From Tepidanaerobacteraceae bacterium (GTDB lineage Bacteria; Bacillota; Thermosediminibacteria; Thermosediminibacterales; Tepidanaerobacteraceae): a stretch of DNA of 64,000 nucleotides. The notes under the pieces were generated by a model. That model worked only from the letters and a program-made list of their open reading frames with translations, had not been told where the DNA came from and did no database searches. A program made the position numbers and the translations under genes. Location of the stretch: positions 62,310 through 126,309 of the forward strand of contig JANLFP010000006.1 of NCBI GenBank assembly GCA_024655905.1. The letters are read 5' to 3'. This document shows, piece after piece, positions 45,293-55,740 of this stretch. How positions within the stretch are numbered: the stretch's first letter is position 1; the number at the start of each line of letters is the position of its first letter.

Positions 45293-46291
45293 CTAAAATT
45301 GTCTGAAAGCGGGTGTATCCGCCGGTGCATCCAGCAGTTTTTTCAATTCCTCGTCCAGCTTGAGCAGAGTTATCGAAGCGCCCGCCATTTCCAGCGAAGT
45401 CATGAATTCGCCGATGTATGTCCTGTGAACTTTTATGTCATGCTCTTTCAATATCTTGCTCACTTTATTGTACATTATGAATTGTTCCATGATGGGGGTG
45501 GCTCCAAGGCCGTTTATCATGACAGCCACTTCGTCTCCGGGTTTGAACGGAATGTCTGTCAGTATTTTTGACATCAGATGCTCCACTATTTCGTCGGCCT
45601 TCATGATTTTCGTCCGCATGGTGCCCGGTTCGCCGTGGATTCCCATGCCTATTTCCATTTCGTCTTCACCCAGAGTAAAGGTGGGCTTCCCCGCAGCGGG
45701 CACAACGCACGGAGTCAGGGCCATTCCCATGCTTCTCACATTGGCTATGACCTTTTCAGCTACGGCTTTAACTTCATCCAGGGTGCCCCCGGCCTGGGCC
45801 TTTGCTCCGGCAATTTTGTGCACGAAGACCGTGCCCGCTATGCCCCTCCTGCCGGTGGTGTAAGTGCTGTTTTCCACCGCCACGTCGTCGTTTACCACGA
45901 CTTTGGCCACTTTGATGCCTTCCATCTCCGCCATTTCGCCGGCCATTTCAAAGTTCATCACATCGCCGGTGTAGTTTTTAATTATGAGCAGCACTCCGGC
46001 ACCGCCGTCCACCGCTTTTACAGCCTCGAATATCTGGTCCGGAGTGGGAGAAGTGAATACGGCTCCGGCAACGCCGGCATCCAGCATGCCCCTGCCCACG
46101 AAACCGGCATGAGAAGGCTCATGGCCGCTGCCGCCTCCGGACACAAGGCCCACCTTGCCTTTTACCGGCGCATCGGCTCTCACGATGACGTTAAAGCCTT
46201 CCAGCTTCCTCACATATCCCGGAAAAGCCGCCACCATCCCCTCAAGCATTTCTTCCACCACATGTTCGGGGTTGTTGATGAGTTTTTTCAT
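45293..46291 (-). CDS. dhaK: Dihydroxyacetone kinase, substrate-binding subunit DhaK
   Basis: 332 residues. Residues VGLVSGGGSGHEPSHAGFVG (near 50) and GVLLIIKNYTGDVMNFEMA form the substrate pocket; His219 in EIGMGIHGEPG is the residue that binds dihydroxyacetone covalently as a hemiaminal. Complete at both ends with an AAAGGAGGGC ribosome binding site. It is transcribed from a probable sigma-54 promoter at 46343-46360. Product is dihydroxyacetone phosphate for glycolysis. Confidence 0.97.
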   Translation of the reverse strand: MKKLINNPEHVVEEMLEGMVAAFPGYVRKLEGFNVIVRADAPVKGKVGLVSGGGSGHEPSHAGFVGRGMLDAGVAGAVFTSPTPDQIFEAVKAVDGGAGVLLIIKNYTGDVMNFEMAGEMAEMEGIKVAKVVVNDDVAVENSTYTTGRRGIAGTVFVHKIAGAKAQAGGTLDEVKAVAEKVIANVRSMGMALTPCVVPAAGKPTFTLGEDEMEIGMGIHGEPGTMRTKIMKADEIVEHLMSKILTDIPFKPGDEVAVMINGLGATPIMEQFIMYNKVSKILKEHDIKVHRTYIGEFMTSLEMAGASITLLKLDEELKKLLDAPADTPAFRQF

Positions 46292-46342
46292 TTCAAGCCC
46301 TCCTTTAAAATAATAGATGTCAATATATCACACTAATATTAT

Positions 46343-46360
46343 TAGCAAGAATTGTGCCAA
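46343..46360 (-). promoter_or_regulatory. Sigma-54 (RpoN) promoter upstream of dhaKLM
   Basis: On the minus strand TTGGCACAATTCTTGCT has the -24 GG and -12 GC elements exactly 10 nt apart, close to the consensus TTGGCACNNNNNTTGCW. It lies 52-69 bp before the dhaK start and just after the terminator hairpin at 46365-46390. A sigma-54 activator gene (48154-49875) lies 2 kb upstream. Confidence 0.85.
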
Positions 46361-46364
46361 TTAA

Positions 46365-46390
46365 AAAAAGGGCATTATTATGCCCTTTTT
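46365..46390. terminator. Terminator between the receptor gene and dhaK
   Basis: AAAAAGGGCA at 46365-46374 pairs with TGCCCTTTTT at 46381-46390 around a 6-nt loop, with T-runs on both strands. It ends the upstream glp/regulator operon before the dhaKLM promoter. Confidence 0.85.
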
Positions 46391-46413
46391 GTCCATCAGC
46401 TTGGTAATTTTTA

Positions 46414-48132
46414 TCAACCCGCATCCTTGGCGACGGCTCTGATTATGTCATAATTCTCATCGGAAGCCTCAATAAATCCGTTTATGATAGTGCTGCCTTG
46501 CTCCGTCCGGACTTTGCCGCCCCTGTAAGCCATGAAACCTCTCTTTAGGTTTTCCACTACGCTTTTTTCAAGTCCCGGCCTGGCAGCTATGCAGTCTTTC
46601 GGGATCGGGTCGGTTTTTGCAAGATATACTAGTTTTTCCACCGCAAGCCCCCGCTTTTTTGCGTCGTCAAGGGCTTCGGAATAAGTGGCGCCCGCATCCA
46701 CTGTCCCCTGCAGCACCGCTTCCACCACTCTGCTGTGGGTGCCCAGAAAGATTTTTTCCGCAAGGTCTCTATCCGGATCGATCCCCGCCTTTTTTAAAAG
46801 CATCCTCGGATAAGCGTACCCCGAAGCCGACTTTGGGTCTACGAAGGCCATTTTTTTCCCTTTCAATCCTTTTATATCGGTAATACCGGAACCGGGCCCC
46901 GTTACTATATAGCCCATGTAACTGGCAGCTCCGTTTACCACCGGCGTCGCAATGGGAGTTATATCGGCTTTATATCTAGCGTTGACGTACGCCAGGGGAG
47001 AAAACCAGCCCACATCCACTATCCCTTCTATTAGACAATCGGCCAGAGCGTTGTAATCCGCTGCAATCATCACCCTGAAGTTGAATCCTGACGTTTCCCC
47101 CACTGCGTTGATGGCCGGCAGGTACATGGCTTTTATTACATCAGGGCTTAAAGCGGGATTTATTCCTATAATAAATTCATCCTTTTTCTTGAACTTCAAC
47201 GTGGTTTTCTGAAGGGAGTACACATTTTTCACGAGTTTTTCCGCAATGTCCAGAAGCATCCCGTTGTTTTTTTCCTGTTCTTTTATCAATTCCGCTACCC
47301 TGCGTGTGGACTCCGACGTAGCGGCAGTCTCCATGGCAAGAGAAGAAAAAATCTCGCTCAGGGAACCCATCGTTTTTGCCTGGCGGGATATTGATTCGAA
47401 CAATTTTTCATATACGGCGGCAATTTCTTCCAATACTTTCACCGATTCATCCATGACGTTCCCGCTGAGCTGAGTCTTTTCTCTGACACCTTTCAATCTG
47501 GCGGTGCTTTCTCGGGAGATGGAGTGCGCCCGGCTTATGCCTTCGTTGATTATGCCTGCAGTCTCTTGAATCTCGTGGGCTCTTGTACTGCTCAATTCCG
47601 CCAGCTTCCTTATCTCCGACGCCACCACGCCGAAGCCCCTGCCGACCTCTCCCGCTCTAGCCGCCTCGATTGTCGCGTTTATGGCCAGAAGGTGCGTCTG
47701 TCGGGCTATGCTCCTCACAAAAGTAACAAATCCCGCCACCTTATCGGTAAGCTCAAGGAGGCCGGCCACATCATTCGAAGATTTATCCATTTCTTCAGAG
47801 ACCCTGTCAACCAGGTTCTGAACTTCCGAAATAGCAAGGCTTCCCTCCCTTATTTTCACAAGGCTTTCTCTGGACTTGTTCAATACCTCGAGGGCACTCT
47901 CCTTCAGTCCCGAAGAAAATTTGGAAAGCTCCTCCAGGTCCGATGTGCCTGCAGTTAAACTATTACTGTTTTTCTGGGAATTTGCATTTATACCTTCTAT
48001 TATTTCTACCAATTTTCTGGATTTTTCGGAATTCCTGTCAACTATCCAGTTTATCTCATGGGCATCATAACCTAATTTTTCACTAAGAGGCAGAATGTCG
48101 TCAATCCCCGATAACTCCAAATCGACCGGCAT
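46414..48132 (-). CDS. Soluble chemoreceptor signalling domain fused to a PhnD-type solute-binding domain
   Basis: 572 residues without a signal peptide or membrane helix. Residues about 60-310 are a methyl-accepting chemotaxis signalling coiled coil with the conserved hairpin tip ([40 protein letters not shown]). Residues about 318-560 are a PhnD/phosphonate-type binding protein ([74 protein letters not shown]). Normally the second module is an exported ABC binding protein. It is the last gene of the glycerol-3-phosphate dehydrogenase operon and 22 bp after a sigma-54 activator gene. A cytoplasmic phospho-metabolite sensor is an inference. Confidence 0.88.
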   Translation of the reverse strand: MPVDLELSGIDDILPLSEKLGYDAHEINWIVDRNSEKSRKLVEIIEGINANSQKNSNSLTAGTSDLEELSKFSSGLKESALEVLNKSRESLVKIREGSLAISEVQNLVDRVSEEMDKSSNDVAGLLELTDKVAGFVTFVRSIARQTHLLAINATIEAARAGEVGRGFGVVASEIRKLAELSSTRAHEIQETAGIINEGISRAHSISRESTARLKGVREKTQLSGNVMDESVKVLEEIAAVYEKLFESISRQAKTMGSLSEIFSSLAMETAATSESTRRVAELIKEQEKNNGMLLDIAEKLVKNVYSLQKTTLKFKKKDEFIIGINPALSPDVIKAMYLPAINAVGETSGFNFRVMIAADYNALADCLIEGIVDVGWFSPLAYVNARYKADITPIATPVVNGAASYMGYIVTGPGSGITDIKGLKGKKMAFVDPKSASGYAYPRMLLKKAGIDPDRDLAEKIFLGTHSRVVEAVLQGTVDAGATYSEALDDAKKRGLAVEKLVYLAKTDPIPKDCIAARPGLEKSVVENLKRGFMAYRGGKVRTEQGSTIINGFIEASDENYDIIRAVAKDAG

Positions 48133-48153
48133 GATAATACTCCTTTCTCCGCT

Positions 48154-49875
48154 TTACACCAAAAGGCCGTACTTTCTGGCTTTGGCCGCCACCGTCTTAT
48201 GAGTGAGCCCCAGGGCTTTTCCGGCGGCGTTGAAACTTTTATACTTTTTCAGGGCAAATTTAATTATTTCCTTTTCATATTCCTCAAAAGGAGCTATCTC
48301 TCCGTCAGCGTCAGGATTGACCAGGAATTGTTTGTCTTCTATACTGATGCCCGTCACGTACGTCGGAAGATCATCTACGTCTATTACGTTATCGTCGGTG
48401 AGATTTATGGCCCGCTCTATAACGTTCTCAAGCTCCCTGACATTTCCCGGCCAGTCGTAACCCAGCAAATATTTCATGGCCCGGCGGGTTATGGCCGTAA
48501 CGTCCTTTTCCAGCTCACAGCTCAACTTGTTTAAAAAATGCTCGGCCAGGTCCGGTATGTCTTCTTTTCTTTCTCTCAGCGGCGGAAGCACAATCGGCAC
48601 CACGTTCAGCCTGTAGTAAAGGTCCTCCCGGAATGCTCCGCTTTTGACCATTTCTTCCAGGTTTCTGTTGGTGGCGGCTATGACCCTTACATCCACTTTT
48701 ATCGTCTGGTTGCCCCCGACTCTCTCGAATTCTCTTTCCTGCAGTATCCTCAGAAGCTTTGCCTGCATTTCCACGTTCATTTCTCCGATTTCATCAAGAA
48801 AAACGGTGCCGCCGTTGGCCAGTTCAAATCTCCCCAGCTTTTGATAGATGGCTCCCGTAAATGAACCCTTCTCATGGCCGAAGAGTTCGCTTTCCAAAAG
48901 AGGCGAAGGTATGGCGGGGCAGTTCACCCGAACAAAAGGTTTATCCTTCCTTCGGCTGGCATAATGTATGGCTCTCGCAATGAGTTCCTTTCCCGTGCCG
49001 CTTTCCCCGCGGATCAAAACTGTGGAATGGGTCTCGGCAGCCTTGGATGCGATGGCCAGCGCATCCTGCAGCCGCCCGCTTCTGCCCACTATGGGCTCAA
49101 AAGCACTGTCAAGCTTCTGGGTCCGTTTTAATTCCTCTTCAAGGTACTCGGCTTTTGCCACCGCTTCATTTATCAAATCGATCCTGTCTTTTAATTCTTT
49201 AAATTCATCCAGTTTGTCTATAAGCCTTTCAATCTGAAGGATATCCTGAAATACTATAACGGCTCCGAGTATTTCATTGTTGATGATTATCGGAGTGATA
49301 TCGGTGACCACTGCGGATTTCCCTATGACCTTTTTGCTGCCCAGCTCGTCCCTTCCATCCCGCAGTATGTTTTCCATTTTTATTCCGGGAATGATATTTT
49401 CTATTTTTTCACCGATTACCTCATGGCTCTTGAATCCGGTAATCTCTTCAGCCGCACGGTTGAACATCGTAATGCAGCCCTTTTTATTTACCACTATAAG
49501 GCCGTCGGCAATACTCTGAAAGATTGTGTCCGAAGTTAAAGCATTTTCCTCCAGGATGTTATCCATTTTTTCAATCTCTTCACTGTTTTTTGGCGAAAAA
49601 TCGCTCTGCAGCAGCCTGTCGAAGCAATCTACGGCTTCAACCACCTTGTTGCCCTTTGCCACAATCGTTACTTTTTCTCCGAATTTTAAATTCAGCGAAT
49701 GGAGGGCCATGAGAGCGGTAGCAGGAACTTCCCTCCCGTACCGGTTGCGTATATATACATTGGTGCCCCAGTTGTGTTCAATCTCATGCGCTTTCTGAAC
49801 CATCATGGCCGCCGCTCTTATGTGCAGACCTTTCGGATGACAGAATACCACTTCTTTTTGAAGCAAGTTCCTCAC
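48154..49875 (-). CDS. Sigma-54-dependent activator with N-terminal HPr-like and PAS domains
   Basis: 573 residues, four domains. Residues 1-90 resemble HPr: [20 protein letters not shown] keeps the phosphorylatable His (His18) and the Arg; the Ser46 region reads [12 protein letters not shown], with Ala where HPr has the regulatory Ser. A PAS domain follows ([20 protein letters not shown]) to about 230. The AAA+ domain has Walker A GESGTGKE, the sigma-54 loop GSFTGA (GAFTGA variant) and [12 protein letters not shown] Fis-type helix-turn-helix ends it ([20 protein letters not shown]). It plays the part of DhaR and probably activates dhaKLM. It follows the DUF1667 gene by 27 bp. Confidence 0.93.
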   Translation of the reverse strand: MRNLLQKEVVFCHPKGLHIRAAAMMVQKAHEIEHNWGTNVYIRNRYGREVPATALMALHSLNLKFGEKVTIVAKGNKVVEAVDCFDRLLQSDFSPKNSEEIEKMDNILEENALTSDTIFQSIADGLIVVNKKGCITMFNRAAEEITGFKSHEVIGEKIENIIPGIKMENILRDGRDELGSKKVIGKSAVVTDITPIIINNEILGAVIVFQDILQIERLIDKLDEFKELKDRIDLINEAVAKAEYLEEELKRTQKLDSAFEPIVGRSGRLQDALAIASKAAETHSTVLIRGESGTGKELIARAIHYASRRKDKPFVRVNCPAIPSPLLESELFGHEKGSFTGAIYQKLGRFELANGGTVFLDEIGEMNVEMQAKLLRILQEREFERVGGNQTIKVDVRVIAATNRNLEEMVKSGAFREDLYYRLNVVPIVLPPLRERKEDIPDLAEHFLNKLSCELEKDVTAITRRAMKYLLGYDWPGNVRELENVIERAINLTDDNVIDVDDLPTYVTGISIEDKQFLVNPDADGEIAPFEEYEKEIIKFALKKYKSFNAAGKALGLTHKTVAAKARKYGLLV

Positions 49876-49902
49876 CCCTAATGCGAGATGGCCTTGAAAT
49901 TA

Positions 49903-50265
49903 TCAGGACCAGTTTCTCGAGGCTATTACGTCCACTCCCGTACCCGCCACATCTTTTAAAACTATATCACCCATATTCACAGGCGCGGCAACTGATACAT
50001 TTTTAAGCTCCTGCATGGCTTCTTTCAGCTTAGATTTGGGAATCGGAGCCCGTGTACGGACAGGCAGAACATGAGCAGCCTCCGCCTTCAATCTGACCGT
50101 TGTGGTCAGAATCCTCTTCGGCGACGTCACTTCGTCTTTGGCATATTGAAGGCCCCGCCTGCAGCGATAACCGCTCAGGTTCAGTATATTTCCATTTTCA
50201 ATCTCCACCTCTATTCGGCATCCCACGGGACATATTATGCATGTCACATTTCTCTTATCACTCAT
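49903..50265 (-). CDS. DUF1667 protein, small subunit of the glycerol-3-phosphate oxidising cluster
   Basis: 120 residues from the ATG at 50265 (GAAGGTGCTTCCG upstream). It matches DUF1667: VTCIICPVGCRIEVEIENG with a CxxCxxxC cluster, GYRCRRGLQYAKDEVTSPKRILTTTVRL with a further Cys, and the C-terminal NVSVAAPVNMGDIVLKDVAGTGVDVIASR. The Cys set could bind an Fe-S centre. Genes of this family accompany the two flavoproteins upstream in many anaerobes, probably as an electron-transfer subunit. It overlaps the upstream gene by 8 bp. Confidence 0.9.
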   Translation of the reverse strand: MSDKRNVTCIICPVGCRIEVEIENGNILNLSGYRCRRGLQYAKDEVTSPKRILTTTVRLKAEAAHVLPVRTRAPIPKSKLKEAMQELKNVSVAAPVNMGDIVLKDVAGTGVDVIASRNWS

Positions 50266-51529
50266 CGGAAGCACCTTCTTCCTGAAGGATAAATTTCAGA
50301 TGGCCCGCCGCTTTGGATATTTCCGATTTGCCAAGTTCAATATTTATCATTTCGCTGGGCTTTACATATGAAAGCATCTTCGTTTTTATAGTGCCGTTTT
50401 CGGATTCAATGGCAAGTTTTGCTTTTTTCATGGGTCTCGTGCTTCTCATGAAAAAGTTCTGTTTTTCATCGAGCATTTTTTCTACGCCAACAGCGTGCGG
50501 AAGCACATATCTCAGGCCTTCGCCCGCGATGACGGACATCTGCCGGTAAGCCCCATCTTTTTCTTTCAGGTACCGGGCGGCTCCCCGGGCCGCAAGTTTT
50601 GCTTCCATCGTCACAAAGTCCACTAAATCATGAACGTGCAGCACATTGCCGCAGGCAAAAATTCCCTCGCAGGAGGTTTCCATCCATTGATTCACCATCG
50701 GCCCCTGGGTGTTTGCATCAAAATCGGCACCGGTCATTTTTGTTAATTCATTTTCGGGTATCAAGCCCACCGATAGCAGCAGAGTGTCGCAGGGTATGAA
50801 TTCCGCAGTCGACAGGATCGGTTTCAGGTTTTCATCAACCTTCGCTACGGTGACTCCTTCCACTCTTTTTTTGCCATGAATCTCTATTACTGTATGGCTC
50901 AGCCTGAGGGGTATTCCATAATCCTCCAAACACTGCACCACATTTCTGGTCAGGCCGTTGGAATAGGGCATTATTTCAAGGACGCATTTTACTCTGGCTC
51001 CTTCCAGCGTAAACCTTCTAGCCATGATGAGACCAATGTCTCCCGAACCTAAAATTACTATCTCTTTCCCGGGCATGTAACCTTCAATGTTCACATATCT
51101 CTGGGCCGTCCCGGCGGTAAAGATACCCGCCGGCCTGAATCCGGGGATGTTCAGGGCCCCCCGGGTGCGCTCCCGGCATCCCATGGCCAGGATCACGGCT
51201 TTTGCCTGAATCTCCAGAACGCCTTTTTTGCTGTTTACGGCAAATATTCTTTTGTCCTGCGTGATTTCAATCACCATGGTGTCCAGTAAAACTTCAATTC
51301 CCGTGTTTTCCAGCCTATCGATGAATCTCTGGGCATATTCCGGCCCTGTCAGTTCTTCTTTGAATACGTGCAGCCCGAAACCGTTGTGTATGCACTGCTG
51401 CAGGATACCCCCCAGACCCGAATCCCTTTCGACTATCATAACATCCTTTACGCCCTGTTCAGCGGCCTCCAGAGCCGCGGCAAGCCCCGCAGGACCTCCT
51501 CCGATTATTACCAAATCCTTATAAAGCAT
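50258..51529 (-). CDS. NAD(FAD)-dependent oxidoreductase of the glycerol-3-phosphate dehydrogenase cluster
   Basis: About 423 residues with an FAD-binding start (LVIIGGGPAGLAAALEAAEQG), GILQQCIHNGFGL, a second nucleotide-binding motif (EIVILGSGDIGLIMARRFTLEGA) and GIFACGNVLHVHDLVDFVT, which matches the subgroup sold in annotations as sarcosine-oxidase-alpha- or GlpB-like flavoproteins. It likely passes electrons from the GlpA-like subunit to NAD or an Fe-S carrier. I prefer the ATG at 51529; the frame is open to 51562. It overlaps the end of the GlpA-like gene. Confidence 0.88.
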   Translation of the reverse strand: MLYKDLVIIGGGPAGLAAALEAAEQGVKDVMIVERDSGLGGILQQCIHNGFGLHVFKEELTGPEYAQRFIDRLENTGIEVLLDTMVIEITQDKRIFAVNSKKGVLEIQAKAVILAMGCRERTRGALNIPGFRPAGIFTAGTAQRYVNIEGYMPGKEIVILGSGDIGLIMARRFTLEGARVKCVLEIMPYSNGLTRNVVQCLEDYGIPLRLSHTVIEIHGKKRVEGVTVAKVDENLKPILSTAEFIPCDTLLLSVGLIPENELTKMTGADFDANTQGPMVNQWMETSCEGIFACGNVLHVHDLVDFVTMEAKLAARGAARYLKEKDGAYRQMSVIAGEGLRYVLPHAVGVEKMLDEKQNFFMRSTRPMKKAKLAIESENGTIKTKMLSYVKPSEMINIELGKSEISKAAGHLKFILQEEGASDE

Positions 51530-53039
51530 CTGCCGCACCGCCTTTCCAGCTAAGGCTTTCAACTTCTACAGTGTTTAAATATTCATCCATGTCCTTTTCT
51601 GCAATAAATTCTTTATAGCCGCCTTTTAAAATCTCCGAACCCGGGCCGCACTTGGTCACCTGCCGCGGATCTATCTTAAGCTCCCTCGCCAGGATAGACA
51701 GCACCCTGGATGAGCAGAAGCCTCCCTGACACCTTCCCATGCCGGCTCTGGTCCGCCGCTTGATTCCATCCAGACTTTTCGCCCCCAGCGGCCTTCTTAT
51801 GGCATCGACTATTTCCGCTTCCGTCACGGTTTCACAGCGGCATATCACATGACCGAAGGCGGGGTTTTCTTCTATCAGCTTCTGCCGCGTCAAATTGTCC
51901 ATTTCCCGGAAGCGATACTTTCTGGGTCGTGTGGGTACAAAATTCTGTTTTTCTCTTAAATCCATACCTTCTTCCTTCAAAATTTCGACGACGGTTTCGG
52001 CTATGGCCGGAGCCGAAGTGAAGCCGGGTGACTGTATCCCGCCCACATTGACAAAGCCCTTTACCTTTCTGGACGCTTCGATAATAAAGTCGTTGGTATT
52101 GGAAACGGCCCGAAGCCCCGCAAAAGAAGTTATCACTCCCGACAGAGGCAGCTCTGGGACAAGCTTTCTTCCCCCCTCGATAATCTCTTCGATGCCTTCC
52201 CGGGTGACGCTCACGTCGGTTTTGTCCTTGATGTCGTTGGAATTGGGGCCTATGAAAATATTTCCGTCCACCGTGGGGCATACCAGAATGCCCTTGGATA
52301 TCTCCGAAGGGGTGGGGAATATGACTTTCTTTATAAGGTAGCCGAATTTTTTATCAAATATGAGATATTCTCCTTTTCGGGGTGTAACAGTATATTCTTC
52401 CGCCCCCGCCATTTTTGAAATTTCATCCGAGAACAGGCCCGCTGCATTTATTATATACCGTGCCTTCACAAATTCATAGGGGGTATTTACAATAAAGGCG
52501 CCGTCTTCCACCACAATCTTGATCACGGGAGAATTGAATCTGAATTCCACGCCGTTTATAGCGGCGTTTTCGGCCAGTGCTATAGTAAATTCGTAGGGAC
52601 ATACTATTCCCGCCGTAGGGGCATAAAGCGCCGCTTTTGACATGGGATTCAGGTGGGGCTCCATTTTCATCAACTCGTCGTGCCCTATGATCTCAAGACC
52701 AGGAACGCCATTTACCCTGCCCTGATTCAATAATTTCTCAAGAATCTTGATTTCTCCTTCTTCAACAGCCACCACCAGCGAACCGTTGTTTATATACGGT
52801 ACATCCAGCTCTTCGCATATTCCTGGGAATAAGACATTTCCCCTCACATTCATCTTAGCCTTCCAGGTGCCCGGCTTGGCGTCGAAACCCGCATGGATGA
52901 CCGCACTGTTGGCCTTGCTGGTACCGCAGGCTACATCCTCCTCTTTTTCCAGCAGTATAACCTTTATATCATACCTTGACAGCTCTCTTGCTATCATGCA
53001 GCCCGTCACGCCGCCGCCTATAATTGCCGCATCATACAT
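51519..53039 (-). CDS. glpA: Glycerol-3-phosphate dehydrogenase (GlpA-like) with BFD-type 2Fe-2S domain
   Basis: 506 residues. The N-terminal DAO-type FAD domain (YDAAIIGGGVTGCMIARELS, GTSKANSAVIHAGFDAKPGT) oxidises glycerol 3-phosphate to dihydroxyacetone phosphate. From about residue 405 a BFD-like domain follows (CRCETVTEAEIVDAIRRPLG, then MGRCQGGFCSSRVLSILA), giving a CxC...CxxxxC set for a 2Fe-2S cluster. First gene of the five-gene operon that also holds the second flavoprotein, DUF1667, the sigma-54 activator and the receptor fusion. A hairpin at 53063-53089 lies in its leader. Confidence 0.92.
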   Translation of the reverse strand: MYDAAIIGGGVTGCMIARELSRYDIKVILLEKEEDVACGTSKANSAVIHAGFDAKPGTWKAKMNVRGNVLFPGICEELDVPYINNGSLVVAVEEGEIKILEKLLNQGRVNGVPGLEIIGHDELMKMEPHLNPMSKAALYAPTAGIVCPYEFTIALAENAAINGVEFRFNSPVIKIVVEDGAFIVNTPYEFVKARYIINAAGLFSDEISKMAGAEEYTVTPRKGEYLIFDKKFGYLIKKVIFPTPSEISKGILVCPTVDGNIFIGPNSNDIKDKTDVSVTREGIEEIIEGGRKLVPELPLSGVITSFAGLRAVSNTNDFIIEASRKVKGFVNVGGIQSPGFTSAPAIAETVVEILKEEGMDLREKQNFVPTRPRKYRFREMDNLTRQKLIEENPAFGHVICRCETVTEAEIVDAIRRPLGAKSLDGIKRRTRAGMGRCQGGFCSSRVLSILARELKIDPRQVTKCGPGSEILKGGYKEFIAEKDMDEYLNTVEVESLSWKGGAADAL

Positions 53040-53062
53040 TAAAATCCCTCCTAAAAAAGGAA

Positions 53063-53089
53063 AACCACACCCCTTAAAAGAGTGTGGTT
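53063..53089 (-). terminator. Leader terminator before the glycerol-3-phosphate dehydrogenase operon
   Basis: AACCACAC at 53063-53070 pairs with GTGTGGTT at 53082-53089. On the minus strand the hairpin is followed by TTCCTTTTTTAGGAGGG, that is a U-run directly before the ribosome binding site of the GlpA-like gene. It can end glpFK transcripts, and as a GlpP-controlled attenuator it would be released by glycerol 3-phosphate. Confidence 0.7.
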
Positions 53090-53132
53090 CTCCTCATCTC
53101 CTCCACGCATCTTTCTTAAAGTTATATATAAC

Positions 53133-54653
<1,521 letters not shown>

Positions 54654-54718
54654 TTAAGATTTTTATTTATTGCAATCCATGAGGGCGAAACAATTAATAG
54701 AAGCCGGAGCCTGGGAAA

Positions 54719-55528
54719 TTAAGACCTCATGGATTTGTCGGCCTTAAGGTTCTCCTCCATCTTCTTCGGCAGGAATGGCGAAACGAGGTAGTCGTAAGCA
54801 TAAGCGCCGAGCGGACCGCCGATCAATGGACCAACTATTGGTACCAGCAGCCAGTAGCTGCCAGAGAATGCTCCCTGATCGCCAATCATAGCCGCAAACA
54901 ACCTGGGTCCGAAGTCACGGGCCGGGTTTATTGCATATCCGGTAGGTCCACCCAGGGAAAGACCCAGAGCATATATCGCGCAGCCGACTACCAGAGGCCA
55001 TAGATTGCCAGCGGGGCCCAAGTTGTATACATTATCAACTATAGCGTATATGAAAAGCACAAGGAAAAAAGTACCTGCAATTTCAACAAGCATACTGTTT
55101 CCGATACTGTATGCTTCATTTGCCGCACCGGTGTAAAAAATGTTCATGTATCCATCTTTAATGAAGTTCCCAAGGTAAATCTTGTGGATGATGAAAGCTC
55201 CAACAAAAGCCCCCAGTACCTGGGCAATCCAGTACCCTATGGCTTTGCCGAAACTCATCCCGCGGCGCAGAACTGCCGCCAGAGTAACTGCTGGGTTCAA
55301 ATGAGCGCCGGTTATCCCGCCTGCCACATAAACCGCCATTGTAACTGCAAGAGCCCAGCCGACGTTTATAGTATTCCAGTCATAACCTGCGCCGTTCTTG
55401 AAAATGCCGAAACCGTTAAGTCGCGGAGCAAAAATGACGTTTGCCACAACACCGCATCCGAAAATGATAAGGATTACAGTCCCGAAGAACTCAGCCCAGA
55501 GTTCCTGCATCAAAGTGTCCCTTTTCAT
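54719..55528 (-). CDS. glpF: Glycerol uptake facilitator (aquaglyceroporin)
   Basis: 269 residues of the MIP family: six membrane helices and the two pore motifs GAHLNPAVTLAAVL and YAINPARDFGPRL, with the second in the GlpF form (NPARDFGPR). An Asp after the NPAR motif and extra length between helices 3 and 4 agree with glycerol rather than water transport. A GGGG-rich ribosome binding site lies before the ATG. First gene of glpF-glpK, downstream of glpP and of a leader terminator. Confidence 0.96.
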   Translation of the reverse strand: MKRDTLMQELWAEFFGTVILIIFGCGVVANVIFAPRLNGFGIFKNGAGYDWNTINVGWALAVTMAVYVAGGITGAHLNPAVTLAAVLRRGMSFGKAIGYWIAQVLGAFVGAFIIHKIYLGNFIKDGYMNIFYTGAANEAYSIGNSMLVEIAGTFFLVLFIYAIVDNVYNLGPAGNLWPLVVGCAIYALGLSLGGPTGYAINPARDFGPRLFAAMIGDQGAFSGSYWLLVPIVGPLIGGPLGAYAYDYLVSPFLPKKMEENLKADKSMRS

Positions 55529-55684
55529 TGAATGATCCCCCTTTTAAATTTTAATAGATTTTTTAATGATGGCGCATGATAGCAAGACCAGTCAAATATA
55601 ATAAATTGTTTTTTTGATTCGATCCCCCCTTTTTTCATTATGGGCGTTGATAAAAATATTGTCTCACCTCCTTTTCTCAAATTA

Positions 55685-55732
55685 AAAATCCTCCTCACGC
55701 AAATAGCAAATACACTATCTGCCCGAGGAGGA
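55685..55732 (-). terminator. Leader terminator before glpF, probable GlpP target
   Basis: On the minus strand TCCTCCTC (55732-55725) pairs with GAGGAGGA (55696-55689), followed by TTTTTAATTT. It lies just after glpP and about 155 nt before glpF. In Bacillus, GlpP with bound glycerol 3-phosphate prevents termination in the leaders of glpFK and glpD, so this hairpin is the likely control point. Confidence 0.75.
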
Positions 55733-55740
55733 CTTTCTCC

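Noticed and set aside
45578-46336. 252-codon plus-strand frame
   Set aside because: Antisense shadow of dhaK.
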